Below, piece after piece: positions 18,689-27,352 of a stretch of 64,000 nucleotides of DNA. Where the stretch lies: assembly GCF_004764705.1 (NCBI RefSeq), contig NZ_SHLX01000005.1, positions 1 to 64,000 of the forward strand, in the 5' to 3' direction. Source of the DNA: Paenibacillus cymbidii (GTDB taxonomy: Bacteria; Bacillota; Bacilli; Paenibacillales; NBRC-103111). The notes beneath the pieces were generated by a model. The model ran no database searches, was not told the origin of the DNA, and saw nothing but the letters and a program-made list of their open reading frames with translations. The position numbers and the translations under genes are program-made. Every line of letters begins with the position of its first letter. Within the stretch, counting starts at the first letter, position 1.

Positions 18689-21600
18689 TTACCCATCCCT
18701 CCCCGTATCGCCTTGCATCTCCGGCAATTGAAACGATACGCGCGTTCCGTCCCCGGGCCCGCTTTCGATGCGCAGTCCTTCGCCGTATAGCCGGATCAAC
18801 CGGCGATGAATATGGATCAATCCGATGCCGCTCCTCCCGCCCTGCGTCGCCCTGCCCGTTGCCCTGGCGATAGCTTCCGCGCTCATGCCGACGCCGTTAT
18901 CGGCGATTTCCACGCGGATGGTCCGCCCGTCGCCCCGTACCGCAATGTCGATCCGTCCGCCTTCCTCGCGTTTCATCACGCCGTGGCGTACGGCATTTTC
19001 GACGATCGGCTGCAGCAGCAGCGGCGGCACAAGCCGGCCGCCCAGGCGCTCGTCCCATTCGACATGAGCCGCAACCCGTTTGCCGAACCGGGCTTGTTCG
19101 ATGAACAGGTAAGCGCGGATCAGTTCCATCTCTTTGTGCAGCGGCACCAGGTGCTCGCCGTTCCGAAAGTCGAAGCTGGTGCGCAAATAGGTGCTGAGCC
19201 GGTCGAGCAGCTGCTGCGCCGCCGGCGGATCGACATCGCCCACGGCCATTATCGTATTGAGCGTGTTGAACAAAAAGTGCGGCTTCAACTGTGCCTGCAG
19301 CAGCGACAGCTCGGATTCGGCCAACTCGCTTGCCGAACGTTTCAGCTGGAGCAGCGTGCGGATCCGCGCGCGCAGTTCTTCCCAATCGACAGGCTTGGCG
19401 AGGAAATCGTTGACGCCTGCCGCGAATCCGGCCAGCAGGTCCTCCGGGCGGTTTCTGGCCGTGAGCAGCAGCACCGGCATTTCCGTCAGCGACCAGCGGC
19501 TGCGAATCCGGCGGCAAACGTCGAGACCCGACATGCCGGGCATGATGCCGTCAAGAATGACGAGTTCGTACTCGCGTTCCGTCGCCAACGCTTCGATTGC
19601 CGCCGTTCCGCCGGAAACGGCAGTCACCGCGCAGCCTTCCATGACGAGCAGATTCGTCAGCGCTTTGCGATTGGCCGCATCGTCGTCGGCGATGAGCACC
19701 GCGGGCGCCGTACCGCTCCGCAAAGCTGCGACCTCCACGTTTGCGGGGAAACGAGGCTCCTCCGGTTCATCTGTCCTTTCCACGGCCGCTTGCGCTTGCG
19801 CCTCGCCCGCTGCCGATAACTCCTCCTGCGCAGCGACGGGAAGCGTAAACCGGAACACCGATCCCGAGCCAAGCTCCGATTGCGCGCGAATCGTCCCGCC
19901 GTGCAGCTCCGCGAGCTTGCGGGCGATGCCGAGCCCGAGTCCGGTTCCTCCATACTCCCGGGCAATGTCGACGTCGCCCTGCTCGTACATGGCGAAGATC
20001 GACTCCAGTTTATCCGGCGCAATGCCGATGCCGGTATCCCGCACCTCCACCGTTACCCATTGCCCTTGTGCCGTTGCGGATACGACAACTTCGCCGGCCG
20101 GCGTAAATTTGATCGCATTGCCGACCAGGTTGGACAACAATTGCACCACCCGGGCCTCGTCCGCCGCCAGTTGCGGCAATCGCTCCGGCAGCCGTTCGCT
20201 CAATCGCACCGGCTTGCCTTCCAGCAGATGGCGATGCAGCGCAAACACATGCCGCACGGCCGGCTGCAGCGCCATCGGCCGAATTTGCAGCAGCAATTCG
20301 CCCTGCTTCAGCCGGGACAGATCGAGAATGTCGCGCACCAGCGCGGACAGCCGTTTGCCCGTCGCCACCATCAGCGCCAAATCGCCCCGCTGCGCCCGGT
20401 TCAGCTCGCCGGATGCGCCCTCCAGAAGCGACTGACCGATATTGACGATGCCGTGCAGAGGCGTTTTGATCTCATGCGACGTGTTGGCAAGAAACTCGTC
20501 CTTCATTTTGTCGGCGGCGATCAGACGGCCGGTCAATTGTTCGACCGTGGCGAACGAACGGGTGAATCGGCGCGACAGCAGGAGCAGCTGGGAAAAGACG
20601 AACGTGAACATAAACAAGAGCCGCAGCGCGTTCGTCAGGAAGCCGGCTGCATCGTTTTCGGCGATGGCGTAAAAGCTCCAGGCGACGATGAAGCCGATGA
20701 GGCTGGCCAGCGAATAAGCGGCTCCCGGCGTGCGCCGCCACGTTTCGCGGGCGAACAGAAACAGGCAGTAAACAAGCAGCAGCACAGCCGGCACCATGAA
20801 TCCGGTCTGCAGCACCAGGGTGGCAACAGCCAGCGGCGCCAGGACAAGCAGCAGTACGACCGCCCATACGGCTACGGCAAACGATCGCTGCAGCCAACGC
20901 CCTGTCGGCAACGAATAGGCGGTTTGCGTATAACGAACCAGAAAATAAAACATCGGGGTGCCAATCCCGAATTGCAGCTTCGTCATCCATGTATAGGGCA
21001 GCGAAGGGGCGAAAGCCATGAGCAGCTTCTCCTGCTGCACGAGGAATACCACACAGGCGCCGAGACAGACGAGGCCCAAATAAAACCAGGACCGCTCCTT
21101 ATGCCGCATCAGGAACAGGCAGAGCAAATACAACCCGCACAGCAGCAAGCAGGCAGCGCCGACCAAGTCGATCCCGACCAGAAAAAAGCGATAGGTAGCA
21201 ATCTGCTCCTGTTCGCCGAACAACAACGATTGAGTGATGCCTCCGGTGTATAATTGATAATTGGCCGCTTGCACCACGATATCGACTTCGGTTCCGTCCA
21301 GCGTAAAATACGCGGCGTACGGCGTATTGCCGCCGCGCGTCGCCGCCCTTCCCTCTGCCGGCTGTCCGCTGCTCCCTTCGATTCGTCCATTCACATATAG
21401 CCGGTGCGCCGATTTGATGTTGCTGACCTTGATTCCGAATTCGCGCCGCGCGTCCGGGCTCCATGTCGGCAGCTTGACCTGCAGCCGGAAGGTGGCATAA
21501 CCTTGTACGCCAAATTGCGAACCCGCAATGCGGTACCGCTCCCAATGCTCCGGGACGGTTGCGTACATTTCCGGCGTCGGCGGCACGCCAAGCGTCATGT

Positions 21601-21871
21601 TCGAAGCGAACGCCTCGGGCGCGAGCAGCCGGGAGGGATAAAAGGCCCATTCTCCGTCCAGACGCACAAGGCCGTCACGCTCAAAATCCCAGCTGCGCAG
21701 GTCCAGCACACCCGCCTCCGCCCGCGGGTTGTGTCCCGCCGCCGGCAGCAGCGGCGCCCAGCGGATCAACGCCGCCACAAGCAGCACGAGCAGCGCCGCA
21801 ATCAGCGCGATCGCCGTGACGCGTTGCGCCAGATTCAATCGTTCCGGTCGGTGCTCCGTTTCCGGTTTCAT
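18689..21871 (-). CDS. 7TM hybrid sensor kinase with two kinase modules
   Basis: A 1060-aa membrane sensor. It has a first helix (about 17-37), an extracellular beta domain (about 45-200) and a 7TMR-DISM-like block of seven helices (about 210-415). Next come HisKA (phospho-His in TSHEIKTPLHG, about 464), HATPase (NLVGNAIKFTPAG, DTGIGIAP, GGTGLGLGIA) and a receiver (VILDGIMPG, about D773). A second kinase core of the LytS type follows (LKPHFLFNTLNTI, about H863; PIVENAVRHG; GIGLIHIHRRL). Two complete kinase cores in one chain are unusual; the second probably phosphorylates the adjacent BTAD regulator. ATG 21871 follows GGGAGCG; an earlier in-frame start at 21985 has no good site. Confidence 0.9.
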   Translation of the reverse strand: MKPETEHRPERLNLAQRVTAIALIAALLVLLVAALIRWAPLLPAAGHNPRAEAGVLDLRSWDFERDGLVRLDGEWAFYPSRLLAPEAFASNMTLGVPPTPEMYATVPEHWERYRIAGSQFGVQGYATFRLQVKLPTWSPDARREFGIKVSNIKSAHRLYVNGRIEGSSGQPAEGRAATRGGNTPYAAYFTLDGTEVDIVVQAANYQLYTGGITQSLLFGEQEQIATYRFFLVGIDLVGAACLLLCGLYLLCLFLMRHKERSWFYLGLVCLGACVVFLVQQEKLLMAFAPSLPYTWMTKLQFGIGTPMFYFLVRYTQTAYSLPTGRWLQRSFAVAVWAVVLLLVLAPLAVATLVLQTGFMVPAVLLLVYCLFLFARETWRRTPGAAYSLASLIGFIVAWSFYAIAENDAAGFLTNALRLLFMFTFVFSQLLLLSRRFTRSFATVEQLTGRLIAADKMKDEFLANTSHEIKTPLHGIVNIGQSLLEGASGELNRAQRGDLALMVATGKRLSALVRDILDLSRLKQGELLLQIRPMALQPAVRHVFALHRHLLEGKPVRLSERLPERLPQLAADEARVVQLLSNLVGNAIKFTPAGEVVVSATAQGQWVTVEVRDTGIGIAPDKLESIFAMYEQGDVDIAREYGGTGLGLGIARKLAELHGGTIRAQSELGSGSVFRFTLPVAAQEELSAAGEAQAQAAVERTDEPEEPRFPANVEVAALRSGTAPAVLIADDDAANRKALTNLLVMEGCAVTAVSGGTAAIEALATEREYELVILDGIMPGMSGLDVCRRIRSRWSLTEMPVLLLTARNRPEDLLAGFAAGVNDFLAKPVDWEELRARIRTLLQLKRSASELAESELSLLQAQLKPHFLFNTLNTIMAVGDVDPPAAQQLLDRLSTYLRTSFDFRNGEHLVPLHKEMELIRAYLFIEQARFGKRVAAHVEWDERLGGRLVPPLLLQPIVENAVRHGVMKREEGGRIDIAVRGDGRTIRVEIADNGVGMSAEAIARATGRATQGGRSGIGLIHIHRRLIRLYGEGLRIESGPGDGTRVSFQLPEMQGDTGRDG

Positions 21872-21978
21872 CAAACTACGCTCCCGTTCTTTTGCCAAAT
21901 CTTCCCCCAGTATAGCATATGATTCCGACCCGGAAAGCGGGAGATGCCGATAATCTTTTGCCGCCACCACATGAAAAG

Positions 21979-22024
21979 GCCCCATGCCTCATAGAATGGA
22001 GTAGAATCCATGAGGACAAGGGGC
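21979..22024 (+). promoter_or_regulatory. Hairpin covering the ribosome site of the DUF441 gene
   Basis: GCCCC (21979-21983) can pair with GGGGC (22020-22024), and CCTCAT (21987-21992) with ATGAGG (22010-22015). The GGGG that would act as Shine-Dalgarno for ATG 22033 lies in the 3' arm, so folding would hide it. The pairing is visible; a regulatory role is speculative. Confidence 0.35.
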
Positions 22025-22032
22025 ATACGCCA

Positions 22033-22497
22033 ATGAACGGCAATATTTTGCTCGTCGTGCTGATTATGATCGGTCTGCTTGGCCGCTCGCCGATCATCAC
22101 GACGGCGGCCTGCTTTCTGCTCATCGTCAAGCTCATCAGCTTCGACCGGTTTCTGCCGGCGATCGAACGGCGCGGGCTCGAATTCGGCCTGCTGTTTTTG
22201 ACGATGGGCGTGCTCGTCCCGTTCGCCTCGGAAAAAATTACTGTCAAAGACATCGCCGCCGTATTCCGCTCCTGGCCGGGCATCATCGCCCTTGTGGGCG
22301 GCGCGGTTGCGACGTACATGAACGGCAAAGGACTCGATCTGCTCAAGGTCGATCCGCAGCTGATCGTCGGGCTGGTAATCGGCTCGATCTTCGGGATTAT
22401 TTTTCTGCGCGGCATTCCGGTAGGTCCGCTGATGGCGGCCGGCATCACCGCGCTATTGCTGAAGATCGTCAGCTTTTTTTGGGACAAGCTCGGCTGA
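22033..22497 (+). CDS. DUF441 family membrane protein (YtwI-like)
   Basis: A 154-aa integral membrane protein with four to five hydrophobic segments ([77 protein letters not shown]). The segments LGVLVPFA-like, GKGLDLL and [17 protein letters not shown] are characteristic of DUF441 (B. subtilis YtwI, also about 154 aa). ATG 22033 is chosen from family length; upstream in-frame codons lack a ribosome site. Function is unknown. It stands alone, convergent with melA. Confidence 0.85.
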   Translation: MNGNILLVVLIMIGLLGRSPIITTAACFLLIVKLISFDRFLPAIERRGLEFGLLFLTMGVLVPFASEKITVKDIAAVFRSWPGIIALVGGAVATYMNGKGLDLLKVDPQLIVGLVIGSIFGIIFLRGIPVGPLMAAGITALLLKIVSFFWDKLG

Positions 22498-22507
22498 CGG
22501 TTTGCTC

Positions 22508-23833
22508 TTAGTTCACGTGCTTGAACTGCGGCAAATGGTCGCGGTTCGCGGCGAACATTTCGTCGACCATCGCTTTGATTTCGTTCAGGCTGAGCACGGC
22601 GGCCGTCAGCGGATCGTTAACGATCGCGTGGAACACTTTGCGCGGATCGCCCGTCATCGACGCTTCGACGGCAAGCGTTTCGCTGATCGCATTAACATTG
22701 TTGAGCGCCGCGAGTTGGCCCGGCAGCGCGCCGACGTGAATCGGCTCCAGCCCGTACTTGGACGCAAGAATCGGCACTTCCACGCAGCTGTCCTGCGGCA
22801 GGTTCGTGATGTAGCCGCGATTGCTCACGTTGCCGTAAAATTTGAACATCGTGCCGTCGCCGAGAATCGCGTTGAAAATGTCCGATGCATATTCGTGACC
22901 GCGATTCAAATCGATCGTTTCCTCTTCCAGCCACTTGACGATTTCGTCCTTCCAGTTGTGCTGCCGATCGCGATAGACATTGAGGATGTAGGCATGTACG
23001 CCCGGATTCCAGTTCGTGCCGTGCGTGCAATATTGCTCGATCAACTCCGGACGTTTGCGGAACCAGGCGTTGTATTCCGAATTGTGCCCGCTCGATTCGG
23101 TTACGTAGTAGTCGAGGTGCAGGAACATTTCGTTGCGGACAAGCTCGGCGTTGTAAATTTCCGGCCGGGTTTCGATCGCCTGGCGAATAAGCGGAATCGC
23201 GTCCTTGCCGTTCCATTTGTACTCGAGGAACCATGCCTGGTGGTTGATGCCGCCGCACAGGTAGCTGATTTCGTCGTTGTCCGCGCCGATCCATTTGGCC
23301 AGCATTTCCGCTGTTCCCTGCACGCTGTGGCATAAGCCGGTGACATTGACCTTCGTATAATTCTGCATCGCGTTGCACAGCATCGTCATCGGGTTCGTGT
23401 AATTGAGGAACACCGCATCCGGACAATACGTTTCGATATCGCGGCAAATGTCCATCATCGCCGGAATCGTGCGCAGCGCCCGGAAAATGCCGGCCGGCCC
23501 GCGCGTGTCGCCGACGTTGATATCGACGCCGTACTTTTTTGGAATTTCGATATCGTGCTGCCAGACGTCCACACCGTTGGCCAGAATCGTGCAAACGACG
23601 CCGTCCGCGCCTTGAAGCGCTTCCACACGGTCCCCGGTGGCAATTACTTTCGCCGGATAGTTGCCGGCGGCGACGATTTTGTCAACCGCTTGTTTGATGA
23701 ACGAAAGCCGCTCCGGGTCGACGTCCATCAGCGCAATGGTGCTGTCGGCAAAAGCCGGAAACGATAAAATGTCGCGCACGAGCTTTCTCGTAAAGCCGAA
23801 GCTTCCCGCGCCGATAAAAGCAAACTTTTTCAT
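22508..23833 (-). CDS. melA: GH4 alpha-galactosidase
   Basis: NAD- and metal-dependent glycosidase of family GH4 (441 aa) that hydrolyses alpha-galactosides by a redox/elimination mechanism in the cytoplasm. It shows the N-terminal Rossmann motif ([10 protein letters not shown]), [26 protein letters not shown] and NYTNPM. The metal-site Cys is in GLCHSVQG (about 172) and the His in GINHQAWF (about 203). The divergent AraC regulator at 23977 is the likely controller. The start codon is supported by GGAGGATCC just upstream. The alpha-galactosidase subfamily is favoured by NPM...GLCHSVQG, but other GH4 specificities are possible. Confidence 0.88.
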   Translation of the reverse strand: MKKFAFIGAGSFGFTRKLVRDILSFPAFADSTIALMDVDPERLSFIKQAVDKIVAAGNYPAKVIATGDRVEALQGADGVVCTILANGVDVWQHDIEIPKKYGVDINVGDTRGPAGIFRALRTIPAMMDICRDIETYCPDAVFLNYTNPMTMLCNAMQNYTKVNVTGLCHSVQGTAEMLAKWIGADNDEISYLCGGINHQAWFLEYKWNGKDAIPLIRQAIETRPEIYNAELVRNEMFLHLDYYVTESSGHNSEYNAWFRKRPELIEQYCTHGTNWNPGVHAYILNVYRDRQHNWKDEIVKWLEEETIDLNRGHEYASDIFNAILGDGTMFKFYGNVSNRGYITNLPQDSCVEVPILASKYGLEPIHVGALPGQLAALNNVNAISETLAVEASMTGDPRKVFHAIVNDPLTAAVLSLNEIKAMVDEMFAANRDHLPQFKHVN

Positions 23834-23917
23834 GGGGATCCTCCTGGGTCGATGGTTGGGATGACTCGATTACTCTCTTAATCTTAGCCTTTTGGCTCGT
23901 AAAAAGAATGGCACAGG

Positions 23918-23946
23918 GTGAGATGTATATGTCATAATGTGAGATG
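23918..23946 (+). promoter_or_regulatory. Direct repeat in the melA/araC divergent region
   Basis: GTGAGATG occurs at 23918-23925 and again at 23939-23946, spaced 21 bp apart (two helical turns). This is the arrangement expected for an AraC-type binding site between the divergent melA and regulator genes. The second copy overlaps a possible ATG at 23944, which favours the later start at 23977. Confidence 0.4.
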
Positions 23947-23976
23947 AATGATACGCTTGACGGGGGTGTGGAGCGA

Positions 23977-24840
23977 ATGATCGCGACTTACGTCGAACCT
24001 GCCACGCGCAGCAAAGCGCATGCCGACTTGGTTTATTATCATTCCGGTTCGGAGCGATGTGCGCCAGGCCATGCTTACGGACCGGCTGTCCGGCCTTATT
24101 ATTTGATTCATTATGTGAGAAGCGGTCAGGGCATCTTTCGCCGGTCCGGCGTGGAATTCCGCTTGCGTGCAGGTCTTGGCTTCCTGATTTGTCCGGGGGA
24201 TGTGACGTACTACCAGGCCGACCGGGACGATCCCTGGTCGTACAGTTGGGTCGGGTTTGACGGTTACAAGGCGGCTTCGTCGCTGCGGCAAGCGAATCTG
24301 GCGGTCGATTCGCCCATCTTTGAGCTGGCTGAACCGGACGGCATCCTGCCGATCTTCGAGCTGCTGGAAGATGCCAAGAAGCTGTCGGCGGGGCGCGACC
24401 TTCGGCTGATCGGGGCGGTGTACATGTTTCTGTCCTATTTGGTGGAGTATGCAGCCGGGGAACGTTCCGCTACGCAGGCCGGTCTGCAGGAGCTGTATGT
24501 CAGCGCCGCCGCCGAATACATCGACAAAAACTTTATTCGCCGCATGACCATTGAGGAATTGGCCGCTTATATCGGCTTGAACCGCAGCTATTTGTGCGCC
24601 ATTTTCAAAGCAGAGATGCGGCAATCGCCGCAGCAGTATTTGATCCGCTGCCGGATGGAGCGGGCTTGCGAGCTGCTGGCCGACGCAACGCTTGCGATCG
24701 GCGACGTGGCGCGTTCGGTCGGGTATGACGACCCGTTGGTATTTTCCAAAATGTTCGCCAAGCTGATCGGCTTGCCGCCGCGCGATTATCGCAGCAGCCA
24801 AGCCAGCGCGAGAAGCAAGGCCGCAGCTGCGGCGAAGTAG
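23977..24840 (+). CDS. AraC family regulator, divergent to melA
   Basis: Transcription factor of 287 aa. The N-terminal cupin-like sugar-sensing half has YYLIHYVRSGQGIFRR and GFLICPGDVTYYQADRDDPW. The C-terminal HTH pair (about 185-280) has MTIEELAAYIGLNRSYLCAIFKAEM and IGDVARSVGYDDPLVFSKMFAKLIG. The protein is most similar in layout to melibiose/raffinose regulators (MsmR/RafR type). An in-frame ATG at 23944 is possible, but ATG 23977 has GGAG in front and the usual N terminus. It probably activates melA in response to an alpha-galactoside (inference from divergence). Confidence 0.87.
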   Translation: MIATYVEPATRSKAHADLVYYHSGSERCAPGHAYGPAVRPYYLIHYVRSGQGIFRRSGVEFRLRAGLGFLICPGDVTYYQADRDDPWSYSWVGFDGYKAASSLRQANLAVDSPIFELAEPDGILPIFELLEDAKKLSAGRDLRLIGAVYMFLSYLVEYAAGERSATQAGLQELYVSAAAEYIDKNFIRRMTIEELAAYIGLNRSYLCAIFKAEMRQSPQQYLIRCRMERACELLADATLAIGDVARSVGYDDPLVFSKMFAKLIGLPPRDYRSSQASARSKAAAAAK

Positions 24841-24905
24841 GCCAGAATAGACATGCAGGAGGAGATCAAATGGCGAAGATCCGGCGAAACCGGCTCCCGC
24901 AGCGC

Positions 24906-25020
24906 GCGAGGGTTGGGATTCCGATCGCTTCTTGTTTTCCGGATTCTTCGAACGATATAGGCCAGGGGTGAATCCGGAAAACAAAGGCGAACGCTACCGC
25001 TTCTCCATCCCAACCCTCGC
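24906..25020. repeat. Nested perfect inverted repeat of 115 bp
   Basis: Outer arms GCGAGGGTTGGGAT (24906-24919) and ATCCCAACCCTCGC (25007-25020) match perfectly over 14 bp. Inner arms TTGTTTTCCGGATTC (24932-24946) and GAATCCGGAAAACAA (24970-24984) match perfectly over 15 bp. The central loop is 23 bases. It lies 65 bp after the AraC stop, in a 572-bp gap that otherwise holds repeat cluster C and a terminator. There is no T-run, so it is not a plain terminator. The role is unknown. Confidence 0.8.
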
Positions 25021-25099
25021 CCTCCGCTCCCGCCTCCTCGCCTTGTTTGAAACATCGGAATGCGCGCCCCCGCCCCCTCTCCGCGGCTACAACTTTGTA

Positions 25100-25293
25100 A
25101 AATAGGCCATGTTTTATGGCCTATTTCGCCAAAAACGGGTTGCCTTTTCAAAATAGCCAGTGAAATCACTGGGTATTTCATTGAAAAGGTCGATTTTGGG
25201 GCTTCAGGGTTGAGATAACCAGTGTTTTCACTGGCTATTTCCGACGAGGCGGGCGAAATCGGGTTAATAAGCCATTTTTCATTGGCTATTTTT
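25100..25293. repeat. Dispersed hairpin repeat, cluster C (four hairpins)
   Basis: Between convergent araC and lysC genes. The hairpins are 25100-25126 (AATAGGCCAT / ATGGCCTATT), 25150-25179 (AAATAGCCAGTG / CACTGGGTATTT), 25214-25241 (ATAACCAGTG / CACTGGCTATTT) and 25265-25292 (AATAAGCCAT / ATTGGCTATTT). This is the most complete version together with cluster E. The spacer CCGACGAGGCGGGCGAAATC is shared with clusters B and E. Confidence 0.85.
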
Positions 25294-25337
25294 GTTTCCC
25301 GGCCCGGTATGATGTCGCGGCCTCAGCCAGCTAGGTG

Positions 25338-25382
25338 CAAAAAAGCCGTTCCCGCCCAATCGGGCAGAAACGGTTTTTTTCG
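25338..25382. terminator. Bidirectional terminator of lysC
   Basis: Stem AAAAAAGCCGTT...CCCGCCC / GGGC...AACGGTTTTTTT, with A and T runs on both sides, so it can stop transcription from both directions. It ends the minus-strand lysC transcript. Confidence 0.8.
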
Positions 25383-25412
25383 TTTGCTTGCGCTTGCGGC
25401 CAAGCAGCCGGC

Positions 25413-26669
25413 TTACCGGCGTTCCGACGGTCCGCCGACAAACGCCTGCTCGCTCGTGTCGAGACCGTACGCCGTGTGCAGCGCTTGCACCACTTCGTTC
25501 AAACGCGACTTGTCGATGACGCACGACACTTTGATTTCCGAGGTGGACACCATATTGATGCTGATGCCAAGCGCCGAAATCGCTTCGAACATGCGCGCCG
25601 CAACGCCCGAGTTGCTGACCATGCCGGCGCCGACGATCGACACCTTGACCAGGTTCGACTCGCTCGCCAGCTCGCGGAAGCCAACTTCCTCCTTGATGGA
25701 GTCAAGCACCTGCTGCGCTTTCTCCACATCGCCGAGCGCCACGGTAAACGACGTGTCCGCCGCGCCGTTCATCACGCCGCCTTGAACGATAATGTCGACG
25801 TTGATTTGCTCCTTCGCGAGCGCCGTGAACACTTTGGCCAGTTGGCCCGGCTTCTCGGGTACGCCGAGTATGCTGATGCGGCCGACATTCTTGTCGTAGG
25901 CGATGCCGCTGACGACCATGCCTTGCTCCATGACTGCTTCCTCCTTCACGGTCGTGCCTTCGTTATGAGTAAAGCTGGACCGCACGACAAGCGGAACCTG
26001 ATAGTGTTTGGCGTATTCGACGGCACGCGGATGCAGCACCGCGGCACCTAGATTCGCCAACTCCAGCATCTCGTCATACGAAATTTCTTTCAGCTTGCGC
26101 GCCACTTTGACGACGCGGGGATCGGTCGAATAAATGCCGTCGACATCGGTATAAATTTCGCACAAATCCGCTTTCAACGCGGCAGCGAGCGCAACGGCCG
26201 TCGTATCCGATCCGCCGCGGCCGAGCGTTGTAATTTCTCCATCTTCGGTCATGCCCTGAAAACCGGCGACGATGACGATGTTCCCTTGATCGAGCGCATC
26301 GTGTACCCGTTTCGGCTGAATGTCGGTAATGCGCGCTTTGCCATGCACCGCTTCGGTGTACATGCCCGCTTGCCAGCCCGTATAGGAAACCGCCTGCCCG
26401 CCGATGCCGCGAATCGTCATCGCCAGCAAAGCGATCGACACTTGTTCGCCCGTCGACAGCAGCATGTCCATTTCCCGCGCCGGCGGCGTGCCGTCGACCA
26501 GCTGTTTGGACAAATCGATCAAATCGTCGGTCGTATCGCCCATGGCCGATACAACGACGACGCAGCGATTGCCCTCGCGCTGCCGCTCGAGCACCCGATT
26601 CGCCACGCGCTTCATCCGCACGGCATCCCCAACGGAGCTGCCGCCAAATTTCATGACGATAAAAGCCAA
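25413..26669 (-). CDS. lysC: Aspartate kinase
   Basis: Phosphorylates aspartate, the first step to lysine, threonine, methionine and diaminopimelate (cell wall; dipicolinate in spores). The 418-aa protein has the amino-acid kinase domain (MKFGGSSVGD at 6-15, VVVVSAMGDTTDDL, TLGRGGSDTTAVALAAAL, TDVDGIYSTDPRVV). Two C-terminal ACT domains follow (ISILGVPEKPGQLAKVF and VSIVGAGMVSNSGVAARMFEA). It follows efp in the same direction. No lysine riboswitch fits in the 87 bp upstream. The symbol is by family; which isoenzyme it matches (lysC or dapG) is not settled. Confidence 0.92.
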   Translation of the reverse strand: MAFIVMKFGGSSVGDAVRMKRVANRVLERQREGNRCVVVVSAMGDTTDDLIDLSKQLVDGTPPAREMDMLLSTGEQVSIALLAMTIRGIGGQAVSYTGWQAGMYTEAVHGKARITDIQPKRVHDALDQGNIVIVAGFQGMTEDGEITTLGRGGSDTTAVALAAALKADLCEIYTDVDGIYSTDPRVVKVARKLKEISYDEMLELANLGAAVLHPRAVEYAKHYQVPLVVRSSFTHNEGTTVKEEAVMEQGMVVSGIAYDKNVGRISILGVPEKPGQLAKVFTALAKEQINVDIIVQGGVMNGAADTSFTVALGDVEKAQQVLDSIKEEVGFRELASESNLVKVSIVGAGMVSNSGVAARMFEAISALGISINMVSTSEIKVSCVIDKSRLNEVVQALHTAYGLDTSEQAFVGGPSERR

Positions 26670-26732
26670 CGCACGTTCAACTCCTTATGAACCCGATAAA
26701 ATCCGGTATAATCCGCTAAAATGAAGACCGGT

Positions 26733-26750
26733 TCCCCACCTCGGTGGGGC
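26733..26750 (-). other. Hairpin between efp and lysC
   Basis: CCCCACC/GGTGGGG forms a short stem 7 bp after the efp stop. No T-run follows on the minus strand, so full termination is unlikely. It may be an mRNA processing or stabilising element, or a weak attenuator ahead of lysC. Confidence 0.4.
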
Positions 26751-26756
26751 AACGTA

Positions 26757-27314
26757 TTAGGCGCGGGAAATGTATTTGCCTTCGCGGGTGTCGATCAGCA
26801 GCACGTCGCCTTCATTGATGAAGAGCGGCACTTGCACGTTCATGCCGGTTTCGACTTTGGCGCTTTTCGTTGCGCCTGTCGCCGTATTGCCCTTGATGCC
26901 CGGCTCGGTTTCGATTACTTTCAATTCGACGCTGTTCGGCAGGTTGATGCCGAGAATTTCGCCCTGGTAGCTGATGATATTGACGTTCATGTTTTCCTTC
27001 AGGAAGTTGATTTCCCATTCCAGTTGCTTGGCGGTCAATTCGAATTGATCGAACGACTCGGTATCCATGAACGTATACTCGCTGCCGCTGTTGTACAAAT
27101 ATTGCGTCGCGCGGTTCTCGACATGGGCGCGGCCCACGTTTTCGCCGGCGCGGAAGGTGCGCTCGACAACGTTGCCGTTGCGCATGTTTTTCAGCTTGGA
27201 GCGGACGAACGCCGCGCCTTTGCCTGGTTTGACGTGCTGGAAGTCGATCACGGAGAACAAGTCTCCTTCGACGTCAATCGTTAATCCGGTTTTAAAATCG
27301 TTTACTGAAATCAT
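26757..27314 (-). CDS. efp: Translation elongation factor P
   Basis: EF-P binds between the P and E sites and relieves ribosome stalling at polyproline. The product is 185 aa, with the KOW-like N domain followed by two OB domains. The tip loop reads VKPGKGAAF with Lys32, the residue modified in Bacillus EF-P. Further family segments are [21 protein letters not shown] and GKYISRA at the C terminus. ATG 27314 follows AGGAGGAACAACC; the frame extends to 27356 without a better site. It lies 38 bp downstream of pepQ. Confidence 0.95.
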   Translation of the reverse strand: MISVNDFKTGLTIDVEGDLFSVIDFQHVKPGKGAAFVRSKLKNMRNGNVVERTFRAGENVGRAHVENRATQYLYNSGSEYTFMDTESFDQFELTAKQLEWEINFLKENMNVNIISYQGEILGINLPNSVELKVIETEPGIKGNTATGATKSAKVETGMNVQVPLFINEGDVLLIDTREGKYISRA

Positions 27315-27352
27315 GGTTGTTCCTCCTAATAGGCTAACTGGAATGGTTGAAA

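Noticed and set aside
26670..26756. Lysine riboswitch upstream of aspartate kinase
   Set aside because: Only 87 bp separate it from efp, too short for an L-box, and no conserved core is visible.
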